A stretch of 64,000 nt of DNA from Oscillospiraceae bacterium MB24-C1 (GCA_030913685.1 CP133187.1:1389501-1453500); one strand, 5' to 3'; shown: positions 44,784 to 55,102, counted from the stretch's first letter. Notes: generated by a model from the letters alone, not told the origin. A program made the numbers and translations.

Positions 44784-45989
44784 TTGAACAACAAGCACTT
44801 GCCAATTCAAAAAGAACAAATTAAAAAAGTCGTTGCGAAAGAAACTGGGAACCTGCATATCAATCAAATTAGGCAGGAATATAAGAAAATTGACAACGAT
44901 TGGCTTCGTGTACACTATTGGGTTTCTGTGAGCCTTGTGCTGTTTGCCATCATAGCCGAGATTGGCATTAGTATCTTTCTGATCTCCTCAGACCTGCTGA
45001 CCATAACAGTCAGCAAATATATCCTTAAATATATGGCTGTCCCCGCGTGTGCTAATTTGGCACTTATTATCGCCACCACTATGATTATGCATGCTAAACG
45101 ACTGTCTCAGCCGATCAAAATATATAGTATCTCGTTAATTTTTGTAGCTATATGCTTTATACTGGTGACTGTACACAGTATATTTCCTGCTATTTATTAT
45201 TTATTTGCTATTGCGGTCGTTCTGACAACTATTTACGCCAACTACTGCCTCACTTGCGTGACAGCACTGACCAGTATAACGGCTACTATAGTCGCAGCAT
45301 TTTTTATACAGTGGGACCCAAATAGGATCAGTATTTTCAGTAACACAAAACAGTTCATCAATTTCTTGCTTTCGTTATTCATACTGATAGCCTCTTCATT
45401 AGTTACCATTATTCAAATTAGGTATGAAATTGATAAAAATGAGGCGAGCATCCAAAAAGAATTGGAACGGCAGTTGTTGCATAAACGGCTGCGCACCGAC
45501 GAATTAACCGGTGTATTCAGCCGCCAAGCACTGCATGATGCCTTTCGGGATATTGATGCTAGCCCATCTGAAAGCACTATTCTAGCCATTGTAGATTTAG
45601 ACAAGTTCAAAGGTATAAATGATTGTTTGGGGCACCACACCGGAGACTCTTACTTGGTGGCTTTTGCAAATATTCTGAAAGAAAACAGCGCTCAGGCGGA
45701 CGTATACCGTTACGGAGGCGATGAGTTTTGTTTATTGTTTCATAATGTCAACATGAATGCAGCGATAGAAACCTGTCAGCAGCTGCAACAGAAGCTACGC
45801 ACATTAACCTTTAACGAATGTCCAACTAAAAAGCTAACTGCCAGTTTTGGTCTGGCCGCATATAGCGATAGCATAACTGCTACTCGGCTTTTTATCAACG
45901 CCGACCAAGCTATGTATCAGGCAAAAAAAGCAGAAGAGGGCATCTGCATCTTTACCTCCCCCAGCGGACATGGCACACAGGATGTGTAA
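44784..45989 (+). CDS. membrane diguanylate cyclase
   Basis: 401 residues with a TTG start after GGGAGATCG; no in-frame ATG lies near. About six hydrophobic helices (about 48-215) form a membrane-embedded sensor, followed by a GGDEF domain (about 235-395) with YRYGGDEFCLLFHN (near 312) and DLDKFKGINDCLGHHTGDSYL. It should be active. It lacks an R-x2-D site. Convergent with the PAS-GGDEF gene. Confidence 0.88.
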   Translation: MNNKHLPIQKEQIKKVVAKETGNLHINQIRQEYKKIDNDWLRVHYWVSVSLVLFAIIAEIGISIFLISSDLLTITVSKYILKYMAVPACANLALIIATTMIMHAKRLSQPIKIYSISLIFVAICFILVTVHSIFPAIYYLFAIAVVLTTIYANYCLTCVTALTSITATIVAAFFIQWDPNRISIFSNTKQFINFLLSLFILIASSLVTIIQIRYEIDKNEASIQKELERQLLHKRLRTDELTGVFSRQALHDAFRDIDASPSESTILAIVDLDKFKGINDCLGHHTGDSYLVAFANILKENSAQADVYRYGGDEFCLLFHNVNMNAAIETCQQLQQKLRTLTFNECPTKKLTASFGLAAYSDSITATRLFINADQAMYQAKKAEEGICIFTSPSGHGTQDV

Positions 45990-46193
45990 AGGGATTTTGA
46001 CAGCTGAAAAGGAAAACGTCTCCCCTGTACTTCGATTTAATTTTTTAGTGATATTGCGTCTGTTCTGACAGGCTTTTTGCCTATTATCTATCAAATGAAT
46101 TTTAAAAGCGGGTTGCTAGATGTCAACCCGCCTATTTTTTACAATAATAGCGTGCCGCAATAATGCTTGATTCAGTTCTTGCAACTAATTTTG

Positions 46194-47171
46194 TTAGGAT
46201 TTCGATTTTGGGGCTATAAGCATCGCCTCGCCCAGTCGACTTATTGCTCTGGTGCGACCAAGTTGTTTGGCCTTATAGAGCAGTTTGTCGGCCTGCCCCA
46301 CCAACGCCTTATAAGATGTCGGAGGTGTACTACTGTCTACTGTGATAATTCCAACGCTAAAGGTCACAGGGAGTCGGACCGTTTTAACATAATAGCTGGC
46401 CAACTCACTTTGAATTTTTTTAAGAACTTCCAAGGACTGACGTTCGTCGGCACCATTGAAAACAATAATAAATTCTTCGCCGCCATAGCGTCCCAGAATG
46501 TCCCCTTTGTGAAGATGCCGATGAACGATATCTGAAAACTTTTCTAAAACATGGTCACCAAATAAATGCCCATTCTTATCGTTGAGTTGCTTGAAATTAT
46601 CAAAATCAAGCATACACAAGCTGTATTTTTTAACTGCTGTACCAATCCTTATACGCCTTTTAATCGCTTTAATTAGTCCATATTTATTGAGTGCACCAGT
46701 CGTGTTATCTAAAAGCAAAAGATCTTTTAAATGTCTTTCGCGTTGCTGCATATGTGTAATGTCACAAAAAGAAAGTTGAAGAAAATTTTCATTATTATAA
46801 GTAAAAACACAACCGCTGACTTGGAACCACTTATGACAAGTATGCTGGTTACGATAAAAAGAATAGGCGATGGCACTATCATCTGTGACAGTGCCTCTGA
46901 TAATCAGTCTGGCAGCATGTACCAAGTTGCAGCTTTTGTCGATATCCTTAACACATCTTGGACAGCCTCCTGCATAACTGGTACAATGGAAGGCCTGACC
47001 AAAAGTTTTTCCGATAACATCCACCTCTTTAGACCCGAAAAGTTCTAGTATCCTCCGGTTGGCGAAAACAATTCGATATTGCGCATCCAAAATAATCTGT
47101 CCTATTCGACCGTTTTGAAATAGATTATAAAACAGGGGGCTATTTTCAGAAAATTTAATGTTTTGTTCCAT
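46194..47171 (-). CDS. PAS-GGDEF diguanylate cyclase (cytosolic)
   Basis: 325 residues from the ATG at 47171, behind GATGGAGC. The PAS domain (about 15-130) contains ILDAQYRIVFANRRILELFG and a Cys pair in CPRCVKDIDKSC that could bind a metal or cluster. The GGDEF domain (about 165-320) has GRYGGEEFIIVFNG (near 255) and DFDNFKQLNDKNGHLFGDH. No membrane segment. The HD-GYP gene lies upstream on the same strand with a ~80-bp gap. Confidence 0.88.
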   Translation of the reverse strand: MEQNIKFSENSPLFYNLFQNGRIGQIILDAQYRIVFANRRILELFGSKEVDVIGKTFGQAFHCTSYAGGCPRCVKDIDKSCNLVHAARLIIRGTVTDDSAIAYSFYRNQHTCHKWFQVSGCVFTYNNENFLQLSFCDITHMQQRERHLKDLLLLDNTTGALNKYGLIKAIKRRIRIGTAVKKYSLCMLDFDNFKQLNDKNGHLFGDHVLEKFSDIVHRHLHKGDILGRYGGEEFIIVFNGADERQSLEVLKKIQSELASYYVKTVRLPVTFSVGIITVDSSTPPTSYKALVGQADKLLYKAKQLGRTRAISRLGEAMLIAPKSKS

Positions 47172-47250
47172 TATAGCTCCATCGGCACTTGGCATTATAA
47201 AATTACATAGCACACTGCTTAAACTATGTTTCGCAGTGTGCTGTGCGGTT

Positions 47251-47916
47251 TTAGCTAAAATCGCAGCGTTTGTTAAGGTTCCACTGTTTTAGGTGCGTAG
47301 CATCGGCCAGGCTGATATGGCTGGACAGAAATTTTAAAACCAGTCCGGGCTGGAACTGAGTGCCAGCACAACGCATAAGTTCCTGACAGGCAAATTCATG
47401 CGTATGCGCAACACCATAGCTTCGGTTACTTGTCATGGCATCATAGGCATCGCAAATGGCAGTAATGCGTGCGACCATTGGAATTTGTTCATAAGCCTTT
47501 TTATAGGGATATCCAGCGCCGTTCCACCATTCGTGGTGATAAAGTGCGCAGTCACGCATTAGAGCAAGTTCCTGAGCAAAGGGACCTGTGCAAATTATAT
47601 CTGCTACCCGACCAAAAATATTCATGGATAGTTCCGGGTGATGGCACATGATATCCCGTTCATGGCTGCTTAGTCTGCCAGACTTGGTCAAAATTTCTTT
47701 AGGCACCCACGCCTTTCCAATATCATGGTAGGATGCCGCTAGGCCAAAAAACTGGTGATCTTCAAAAGAATCCTTTAGAAATCCTATATCAATAAGCCAC
47801 TGTGTAAACAGCCCCACTAAATGACCGACGCGTCTCATGTGTCGAATCTCTTCGTCCGGAAGCGATTCAAAAACTTGCAAAACCGGTTTAAACGTGGTTT
47901 CAAGCACAAAATTCAT
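47251..47916 (-). CDS. HD-GYP domain c-di-GMP phosphodiesterase-like protein
   Basis: 221 residues from the ATG at 47916, where GGAG has correct spacing; the ATG at 47928 has the site too close. It is essentially a bare HD-GYP domain: SYHDIGKAWVPKEIL (near 62), HHPELS (near 90) and YHHEWWNGAGYPYKK (near 130). It should degrade c-di-GMP, opposing the adjacent cyclases. It follows the second MCP by 33 bp on the same strand, so the two may be one operon. Confidence 0.88.
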   Translation of the reverse strand: MNFVLETTFKPVLQVFESLPDEEIRHMRRVGHLVGLFTQWLIDIGFLKDSFEDHQFFGLAASYHDIGKAWVPKEILTKSGRLSSHERDIMCHHPELSMNIFGRVADIICTGPFAQELALMRDCALYHHEWWNGAGYPYKKAYEQIPMVARITAICDAYDAMTSNRSYGVAHTHEFACQELMRCAGTQFQPGLVLKFLSSHISLADATHLKQWNLNKRCDFS

Positions 47917-47949
47917 ACCGTACTCCATTCCAAATGGTTCGGCCGGCTA

Positions 47950-49677
47950 TCAGAAATATTTTACATCACTAACAGTTTTTTCGGGCCTAACACCAATGTT
48001 ATCCGTAAGTTTAAACTTAGCGATCAGTGTCTGCAGGGTGATGGCCTGTGCAGATAGCTCTTCGCTTGAGGCAGCGCTTTCTTCGGATGTGGCCGAGTTG
48101 GTTTGGATAACGCTGGATATTTGATTGATGCCCACATTGATTTGCTCAATAGACTTGGCCTGCCGCTCCGAGGCTGTCGCAATTTGCTGCACCGATTGAG
48201 CAGCCAATTCAGCCTTATGCGCAATCTGTTGCATTGAGTTTTGGGTTTCTGTCATCATCTGGTCGCCATTTTTAATAGCTTCCAGTGTCGTTTGAATAAG
48301 AACTGTGGTATTCTTGGCTGCTTCGGCACTCTTGCTAGCCAGGTTACGCACCTCGTCAGCAACCACTGCAAAGCCTTTGCCGGCTTCACCGGCGCGGGCT
48401 GCCTCAACCGCCGCGTTTAAAGAGAGAATGTTGGTTTGAAATGCAATGTCATCAATGGTTTTAATAATTTTTTGAATTTCGCCCGAAGTTTTTTCAATAT
48501 TATCCATTGCTTGGACCAGTTTTTGCATTTGCCGGTCTCCCTGCTCTATCTTTGCAGTGGTTTCAGCCATGTTTATGCTGGCCTGCTGCGCATTTTCGGC
48601 GTTGTGATTAACGCCAAGTGATACCTCGGCGATTGATGCAGCCAGCTCTTCTGAGGAGCTTGCCTGCTCCGTAGCCCCTTGTGAAAGAGCCTGAGCACCG
48701 GCTGACATCTGTTCAGCACCAGCCGCCACCTGCTCGGAAGCCTGACTGATCTGAGCCAGTACATCATTTAATGCTGTGATGATATACTGCATGGACTGCT
48801 TGATCGGTGAAAAATCATTTTGATATTCTTTCTCTACCGTAACGGTCATATCGCCGTCGGCCATTCGGCCCAGAACATGGTCAATATCCGTTATGTAATC
48901 GTTCAGATTGGCAATCAGCGTTCGGACGCTATTAGCCAGCGAGCCCATTTCATCCTTGGAGGTATACTGAACTTGAACATCCAGCTTTCCCTCCGCCATC
49001 ATTCTCGCCGCTGATTCAATTTCTATAAGTGGTTTTGTGATGCTGCGGATAATATAAGCGCAAAACCCTATTGCGACCAGCATGGTAGCTACAAAATAGG
49101 CTATCACAATTGTGGTTGCCATAACCTGAGCCGATATCGCATTGCTATAATACTGGTTGCCGACCTCGTTGGTAATCTCGTTAATAGCTTCACTTAAATT
49201 GAGTACCTCTTGAGCAAGCGGCGCATACTGCGTGCTATATACGCGATAAGCGCTATCGGCATTATTTCGGTCAATATAATTAAAAATCTCCTGTCGGACC
49301 GTTGCTAATTCCTGCTGTTTAAGCAAAATAGCATCAGCTAAGTCTATATTTTCCTGTACTGTCAGATTCTCTTTTAAAAAAGTTAAATTAGCGGAAAAAT
49401 CTGCGGCGGCTTTTGACATCTCATCCTGTTGTTTTTGCCTTTCATTCACATCGGTTTCATTAATAAGTTTTAGAATATCTTTTTCAACAATTTGTAATGC
49501 CCTGCGCAAATCCACAGAAGCGTAGATGGCTTTATGTGGGCCGTTGTAAAATCCTTGAAAAGAAGTCGACACCGTACGCATGCCTAAAAGAAGCGCAATT
49601 GCTAACGCCCCGGCGTAAAGCAGCAACAAAGTGCCAAATGTTAAGGACAGCTTTTTACCAATCGACAGGTTTTTCAT
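47950..49677 (-). CDS. methyl-accepting chemotaxis protein
   Basis: 575 residues. TM1 (about 10-32), a four-helix-bundle sensor, TM2 (about 188-210), HAMP (about 212-265) and a signalling domain whose tip reads [24 protein letters not shown] with [21 protein letters not shown]. Gln/Glu methylation-type sites flank it. TTGGAGGAAAGTAT precedes the ATG. It resembles the MCP at 40761. Confidence 0.93.
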   Translation of the reverse strand: MKNLSIGKKLSLTFGTLLLLYAGALAIALLLGMRTVSTSFQGFYNGPHKAIYASVDLRRALQIVEKDILKLINETDVNERQKQQDEMSKAAADFSANLTFLKENLTVQENIDLADAILLKQQELATVRQEIFNYIDRNNADSAYRVYSTQYAPLAQEVLNLSEAINEITNEVGNQYYSNAISAQVMATTIVIAYFVATMLVAIGFCAYIIRSITKPLIEIESAARMMAEGKLDVQVQYTSKDEMGSLANSVRTLIANLNDYITDIDHVLGRMADGDMTVTVEKEYQNDFSPIKQSMQYIITALNDVLAQISQASEQVAAGAEQMSAGAQALSQGATEQASSSEELAASIAEVSLGVNHNAENAQQASINMAETTAKIEQGDRQMQKLVQAMDNIEKTSGEIQKIIKTIDDIAFQTNILSLNAAVEAARAGEAGKGFAVVADEVRNLASKSAEAAKNTTVLIQTTLEAIKNGDQMMTETQNSMQQIAHKAELAAQSVQQIATASERQAKSIEQINVGINQISSVIQTNSATSEESAASSEELSAQAITLQTLIAKFKLTDNIGVRPEKTVSDVKYF

Positions 49678-49856
49678 ATACTTTCCTCCAAAATTATGTC
49701 ATGTACAGTCAACGTACTTTGTTGAATCTTTGCTCTAACTACCGCGCTTTTGCTAAAGTCGTTAATCTGTCTTTGTCCTGTTAGCAGATCTTTTTCTTTG
49801 GACTTGAATAAAGCATTATTTATCAGTTAAACTAAACCGTCGCATAATTATCCATT

Positions 49857-49879
49857 CGCGGTTTATTCTAAACCGCGGC
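49857..49879. repeat. left copy of a 23-bp palindromic repeat flanking the integrase
   Basis: Arms CGCGGTTTA and TAAACCGCG around TTC, plus two bases. It is the exact reverse complement of 51352-51374. The asymmetric centre (TTC here, GAA there) shows the two copies are in inverted orientation. It lies 34 bp past the integrase stop. Confidence 0.8.
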
Positions 49880-49912
49880 AGGACTATTCTTTTCCAAGGT
49901 TTTAAAGCTTTT

Positions 49913-51073
49913 TTATGCTGTTATGACGGGGTTTAAGACGGCGAATGCATTATCCGAAGCGTGCATGATATACATATTATTCATTCGATCCATAGCGTTC
50001 TTTTTTTGCTCAAAAAGCGAATGTGCATAGATATTAAGTGTCGTAGAGACATTTGCATGGCCCAATATCTCGCTTAGCGTCTTAATATCGACCCCAAGTT
50101 CCAGCGCACGGGTTGCAAAAGTGTGCCGTATAGCATGAAATTTTCGACTTTTGACCCCAGAGATTTCTTGAATGCGTTTAAAAAGCTTTTGGAAGGTCCG
50201 TGGTTCCATTGGTACCAGAGTGCTTGTGAGAATATAAAAATTTTCATTACTATCTTGTTTTTTAAATTGTTTAGATATATCAATCATAAACGCAGGAACT
50301 GGAATCTTTCTGATGGACTTCCGACTTTTGGGGTTTCCAACCGTCAGTCTGGTCTTGTTTTCCTCATCCTCGAAATTTTTAATACGAGAGACCGTTCTTT
50401 CCACTAACATCGTACCCGCATCAAAATCGATATCTCCCCATCTTAGGGCGCATACCTCTCCAAGACGCAAGCCGGTATAAAAACAAAGTAAAATGCCAAG
50501 TGCAGCCCAGCTTTGATCACTGATAATTGCTTTTTCGATCAGGCGTTGTTCCCTTATTGAAAACACCTGAACATTAGCCTCAGCCTTTCTAGGCAGCTTC
50601 ACGGCGTTTATAATGCTCTCACACTCCTGCGTATCTTTCATAATTTCTTTAACCGCTGTTTTAAAAATAGAAAGTAACTTACGCTTATAAGATTCGGATA
50701 AATCTGCATTGCCTCCAATGTGACAAACAAATTCTGCGGCCTTTTTAGCTGTCAGCTTTTCATTACCTGACTCTTCAAAAAATGGAATAACATATTTTAC
50801 AAGGCATCGATAGTAGCTATCATAGGTTGTGGGTTTTATCTTATTGATAAGCTCACCATTAAGCCAGTTTTCAAATAATGTGGCTGCATTTAGTGCCATT
50901 TGGGATTCCGACGTTGTTTTAAAAGCAATTTGTTTTTGTAAAATCTGTTTTTTTGTTTTAACTTCTTTATAGGTTTTTGCATAGGTGTATCGGTATTTTC
51001 CATCAGGCGCCAAAACACGTCCTTCCCATCGACCATCCTTACGCTTGTAAATGTTTTCGCCTCTTCTTGGCAT
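49913..51073 (-). CDS. tyrosine-recombinase integrase (complete)
   Basis: 386 residues from the ATG at 51073 (AAAGGAGTTTTAAAT before it). The N-terminal AP2-like arm-binding domain (MPRRGENIYKRKDGRWEGRV) is followed by a SAM-like core-binding domain (about 70-160). The catalytic domain has Arg in TGLRLGEVCALRW, Lys in NPKSRKSIRKIPV, HAIRHTFATRAL, LGHANVSTTLNIYAH and the nucleophile Tyr. It resembles integrases of Firmicutes ICEs and phages, yet no excisionase, relaxase or phage gene is near and no tRNA abuts it. Two inverted copies of a palindrome flank it. Confidence 0.93.
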   Translation of the reverse strand: MPRRGENIYKRKDGRWEGRVLAPDGKYRYTYAKTYKEVKTKKQILQKQIAFKTTSESQMALNAATLFENWLNGELINKIKPTTYDSYYRCLVKYVIPFFEESGNEKLTAKKAAEFVCHIGGNADLSESYKRKLLSIFKTAVKEIMKDTQECESIINAVKLPRKAEANVQVFSIREQRLIEKAIISDQSWAALGILLCFYTGLRLGEVCALRWGDIDFDAGTMLVERTVSRIKNFEDEENKTRLTVGNPKSRKSIRKIPVPAFMIDISKQFKKQDSNENFYILTSTLVPMEPRTFQKLFKRIQEISGVKSRKFHAIRHTFATRALELGVDIKTLSEILGHANVSTTLNIYAHSLFEQKKNAMDRMNNMYIMHASDNAFAVLNPVITA

Positions 51074-51351
51074 ATTTAAAACTCCTTTCGTTATGACCAT
51101 CTTACTGACGGCTAATGAATAAAAATAACGTTGTTTTTAAGGGCTTATAAAAGTTTTTAAAAAAGAGATCTAAAGATATTTAGTGACTTTTATCCTATTG
51201 ACGAGTCTAAAAAAGACGAATATAATAATATGCATTGGATTATTGTCGATTTGGTAGCTGTGCTTTAGAATAGCCGGGCTTATTTAATGCCCTATTGACT
51301 AGCAGAAAAATGTCGAATATAATCATATTGATTGTTTTCATATAATAATTA

Positions 51352-51376
51352 GCCGCGGTTTAGAATAAACCGCGGC
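51352..51376. repeat. right copy of the palindromic repeat flanking the integrase
   Basis: Arms GCCGCGGTTTA and TAAACCGCGGC around GAA. 51352-51374 is the exact reverse complement of 49857-49879. A T tract follows, so it would also act as a plus-strand terminator, but no plus-strand gene lies upstream. Confidence 0.8.
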
Positions 51377-51671
51377 TTTTTTCGTAAAGTTAATAGGCCA
51401 TGCAATTTTAACACGCTGTTTGGCCCTCGATTAAAATTCAACATATTTCAGCGTCTTCCTCCATCAATATTCTGAATATATAAATAATGGTCGAAGGTCT
51501 TTGGGGACTACTGTCAACGGCATACCCTCTGTGATTAAGTCGTTAATAGTTGACAGATTCCACACCCCAACTTCAAAGGCCAGCCTCACTATCATTTCAA
51601 TACATGATTGTAACATTTCACATATAAATTTGGAACAATTAGATTATTTTAAAAAACCCTGACAAGGCTGA

Positions 51672-51703
51672 GCGGCGGATTAACCTCTCAGTTAACCCGC
51701 CGC
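51672..51703. terminator. terminator-like hairpin downstream of ligD
   Basis: GCGGCGGATTAAC pairs with GTTAACCCGCCGC with one mismatch. T tracts occur on both sides. It is about 100 bp after the ligD stop on the minus strand. Confidence 0.65.
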
Positions 51704-51806
51704 TTTTGGGGTTTATAGAGTACAAGACTCTTCTATAAACAAATAGCGAAATCTATACCATCAGCAACGAACGTCGAGAATTAAATACGCTCGTTTGCGC
51801 AGCGTT

Positions 51807-54248
51807 TTACTTTAGCAGCTGATGAGTTTGATAAAAATCCTTCCACGGGTCGGTGCCGTTGATCCGTTTGAGTGCTTCTACCATATTAACACCATCTGGT
51901 GCAACCGTATCAAGCTCATCCCATGTAATGGGCATGGACACTCGCGCCCCTTTTCTTGCTCTTATGGAATAGGGTGCAATACTTGTGGCACCTCTGCCGT
52001 TTCGAATCCAGTCAATAAATATCTTGTTTGTTCTTTTCACCTTTCTGACGTTACTGGTATATCGATCGGGCCATTTCTGTTCCATTACTTCAGCAACACG
52101 CCTGGCAAAATCATGAAATGCTTCCCATGAAACAGAAGGCATTAAAGGTACAACCACATGGTATCCTTTTCCACCGCTGGTCTTGAGATAGGAGTTGAGA
52201 GAAAGTTCAACAAGGATACTCTTCATGTCCTGAACGCCACGGCGCACCGTTTCGAGGTCCATTCCCTCATCCGGATCCAAATCAAAAACCATCATATCCG
52301 GCTTTTCAAGCGTGCTTATACGGCTTCCCCATGTGTGAAATTCCAATGTCCCCATCTGCGCTTCAGTTATAAGGCCGGCCGCGTTTTCGATATAAAAGTA
52401 ATCTTCCGTTTCGCCGTTGCTGTTGGTTATTGGTACTGTCACGATTTCCTGACTGCCCGGACTGGGATGCTTCTTGTAGAAACAAGAGTGGGACACCCCC
52501 TTCGGGCAGCGCACGATACTCAAAATCCTGTGGCGCACATAGGGCAACATGCACTCGGCCACCTGCGCATAATACCGAATCACATCTTCCTTTGTGATAA
52601 CCGGATTGTCAAATATCACCTTGTCGGGGCTTGTAATTTTTATTCCCTCGATGATGATATTTTTACTATTTGACTCCATTGGTTTCTCCAGTTCTTTTGC
52701 TGATAGATCAGGTTCTTCCTCGTCCACCGCTTTTTCCCTTTTTATATCCTGAGGCGCCTTATCCGTCCGCAGACCTTTATAACTTGCTTGCCTTAACAAA
52801 TCGTCTTGGGTCCATTCGGCAAATTTTATTTCAGCAACCAGTCTGGGTTTAAGCCAGGCGATGGTTTCATTTGCTCTGGGCTTGGGTGCAAGCTTAAAAG
52901 GGGGCTCCGACCTCTTTAAGTCTTTAAATTTTGTCTCCAGTTCTTCTACGTTCGCCTTGCTCAGGCCAGTGCCGGCGCGTCCGACATAGATAAAATCCTC
53001 GCCCTCATAGACGCCAAGAAGAAGCGAACTGATCCCCCGCGTTTTCTTTTGAGACAGCGTATATCCACCTATTACAAGCTCCTGTCTTTTATCACATTTT
53101 AGCTTGATCCAGTCGCCATTTCTTGTTCCACTGTAAACTGAATCGGCTTTTTTTCCGATGATTCCTTCCATTCCCATCTCACAGGCAGAGGTAAAACTCT
53201 CTTTACCGTTCCCCTGTAAATGCCGGCTGTAATAAAGGTTTTTGGGGGCATCCTTCATAATGGTTTTAAGCGTTTCTTTCCTTTGGATTAGGCGTTGCCC
53301 CCGAAGGTCTACACCATCCAACGCAAGAAGGTCAAATACGATATAAGTGGGCATTTTATCCTTGGGACTTCTCAAATAGTTTTGCAGGGCCTGAAAATCC
53401 GTCTTACCAGACGCGTCGGTGACAACCATTTCCCCATCCAAGACCATTGGCCTTCCGGCGGCCCAATCGATGAGTGAAACGGCAACGTTTTCAAACCGGT
53501 TTGTATAATCATGGCCGCCACGCGTTTGCAAACGGGCGCCGTTGCCTTCTACAAACGCCATGATTCGGTAGCCGTCATATTTAAGTTCATAGAGCCAATC
53601 CTCCCCCGCCGGGACTTCACTGGCCAATTTGGCAAGCTGTACATCCGCATTGTTAAAAGGATTCCTCATCAATTTTTCGTTCTCATTATTTTCTATTTCC
53701 ACCATCGTACGCCCGCTGCGAATACTAGTAGCAAACTCGCAAACCCTGTCGTCGGTGTTAGCGTATTCGTCTTTTTCTTTTAGCAAAAGCCAATTATCCT
53801 TCGTTTCGCCCTCCTTCGCTTTCATACGCACCAAAGCCCATTTGCCTTTGAGCCGTCTTCCTTTTAGGGAGAACTTAAGAGACCCCTGGCGGAGCCCTTC
53901 ATCCACATTCGCCTGGGGTTGCCAGCTGCCTTCGTCCCAGATCATCACGACGCCGCCACCATACTCCCCTTTAGGAATTGTCCCCTCAAAGTTCCTGTAT
54001 TCCAGGGGATGGTCCTCCACCTGTACGGCGAGTCTCTTATCACGGGTGTTATAGGAAGGCCCCTTAGGTACCGCCCAGCTTAGAAGCACCCCTCCCCATT
54101 CAAGGCGTAAATCGTAATGATCCCTACGAGCCATATGGTGTTGGACGACAAACCTCAGGCCTTCAGCAGTATTTTCCATTGCACCTTCCGGTTCCAATGT
54201 TTTTTCAAAATCTCTCTTTTGATTATACGCGTTTAGTTTTGCAGTCAT
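51807..54248 (-). CDS. ligD: multifunctional DNA ligase D (PE-ligase-polymerase)
   Basis: 813 residues with all three activities in the Pseudomonas order. The 3'-phosphoesterase is at 20-150 (HHMARRDHYDLRLEW, HPLEYRNFEG). The ATP-dependent ligase runs from 205 to 500, with catalytic Lys223 in LKYDGYRI. A primase-type polymerase fills 535-813 (FDLDPDEGM metal site, KTSGGKGYHV). It seals double-strand breaks with Ku in non-homologous end joining. The conserved N-terminal YNQKRDFEKTLEP supports the start at 54248 despite a poor ribosome-binding site. It follows ku by 80 bp. Confidence 0.95.
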   Translation of the reverse strand: MTAKLNAYNQKRDFEKTLEPEGAMENTAEGLRFVVQHHMARRDHYDLRLEWGGVLLSWAVPKGPSYNTRDKRLAVQVEDHPLEYRNFEGTIPKGEYGGGVVMIWDEGSWQPQANVDEGLRQGSLKFSLKGRRLKGKWALVRMKAKEGETKDNWLLLKEKDEYANTDDRVCEFATSIRSGRTMVEIENNENEKLMRNPFNNADVQLAKLASEVPAGEDWLYELKYDGYRIMAFVEGNGARLQTRGGHDYTNRFENVAVSLIDWAAGRPMVLDGEMVVTDASGKTDFQALQNYLRSPKDKMPTYIVFDLLALDGVDLRGQRLIQRKETLKTIMKDAPKNLYYSRHLQGNGKESFTSACEMGMEGIIGKKADSVYSGTRNGDWIKLKCDKRQELVIGGYTLSQKKTRGISSLLLGVYEGEDFIYVGRAGTGLSKANVEELETKFKDLKRSEPPFKLAPKPRANETIAWLKPRLVAEIKFAEWTQDDLLRQASYKGLRTDKAPQDIKREKAVDEEEPDLSAKELEKPMESNSKNIIIEGIKITSPDKVIFDNPVITKEDVIRYYAQVAECMLPYVRHRILSIVRCPKGVSHSCFYKKHPSPGSQEIVTVPITNSNGETEDYFYIENAAGLITEAQMGTLEFHTWGSRISTLEKPDMMVFDLDPDEGMDLETVRRGVQDMKSILVELSLNSYLKTSGGKGYHVVVPLMPSVSWEAFHDFARRVAEVMEQKWPDRYTSNVRKVKRTNKIFIDWIRNGRGATSIAPYSIRARKGARVSMPITWDELDTVAPDGVNMVEALKRINGTDPWKDFYQTHQLLK

Positions 54249-54328
54249 AAGCTTTTACGTGTTGCGACGCACATAATCACAAAACAAGTATGCAACAGCA
54301 TCCTGCTTTTTCTCGTTTTGTGTGACAC

Positions 54329-55102
54329 TCACGCCGGTTCCTTATCTTTATTAGCTTTTTCAACGCTAGCTTTAAGCGCCTCCATGAGATCGATAATTTT
54401 GTTTGGATTCTCTGCCTCTGCTGCGACAACCTCTTTACCCGAAATTTTAGTTTCGATCAGTGCGCGCAGCTTCTCCTGATATTCGTCTTTATACTTGGCG
54501 GGGTCGAAGGGCGTGTCCATCGAATTAATCAGCAACTTGGCCATGCCCAGCTCCTGTTCAGAGACTTCGGGCTTGGAGTACGGCTTTTGAAGCGCCTTTA
54601 TTTCGTCGGCGTAAAACATTGTGGAAATAAGGATACCGTCCTCGCGCGGAATAATCGCCATCAACGTATCCTTTGTCCCCATGACTGCCTTGCCTATGGC
54701 AATCTTCTGCTCAGCCATCAGCGCAGAGCGCAGCAGCTCGAAAGCCTTTTCGCCCCCCGCCTCGGGTGAGGCCTGATAGGTTTTTTCGTAGTAGACGGGG
54801 GAAATTTGATTAAGTTGAGCGAAATGCAGTATTTGAATGGTTTTTTCCTTTTCTGTCTTGATCTTTTCGATCTCATCGTCTGTAACAACGACATACTTGT
54901 CCTTGTCATACTCATAGCCCTTCACAATATCCCCTGACGCAATTTCCTTACCGCAGTGTGCGCAGGTTTTCTTGTATCGGATGCGACTGTTATCTTCCTT
55001 GTGCAATTGGTTGAAATGGATGTCGTTATCCTGCGTAGCTGTATACATCGCGATCGGAATCGCGACCATGCCAAATGTTATAACCGATTTACGCGATACC
55101 AT
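54329..55102 (-). CDS. ku: Ku protein (non-homologous end joining)
   Basis: 257 residues from the ATG at 55102, which follows TTGGAGGTG; the longer frame is rejected. VSRKSVITFGMVAIPI opens the Ku core beta barrel. A CAHCGK knuckle and ELGMAKLLINSMDTPFDPAKYKDEY at the end of the core are typical. The homodimer threads on broken DNA ends and recruits LigD. The ku-ligD pair fits repair in dormant spores. Confidence 0.95.
   Translation of the reverse strand: MVSRKSVITFGMVAIPIAMYTATQDNDIHFNQLHKEDNSRIRYKKTCAHCGKEIASGDIVKGYEYDKDKYVVVTDDEIEKIKTEKEKTIQILHFAQLNQISPVYYEKTYQASPEAGGEKAFELLRSALMAEQKIAIGKAVMGTKDTLMAIIPREDGILISTMFYADEIKALQKPYSKPEVSEQELGMAKLLINSMDTPFDPAKYKDEYQEKLRALIETKISGKEVVAAEAENPNKIIDLMEALKASVEKANKDKEPA

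Larger units (their letters stand above)
51074..51806. other. 733-bp region between integrase and ligD
   Basis: Contains the right palindromic repeat (51352-51376), a terminator-like hairpin (51672-51703) and a 43-codon frame on the minus strand (51464-51595) that reads like protein (MIVRLAFEVGVWNL...) but lacks a ribosome-binding site. The last may be the remnant of cargo or of an interrupted gene. Confidence 0.4.
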
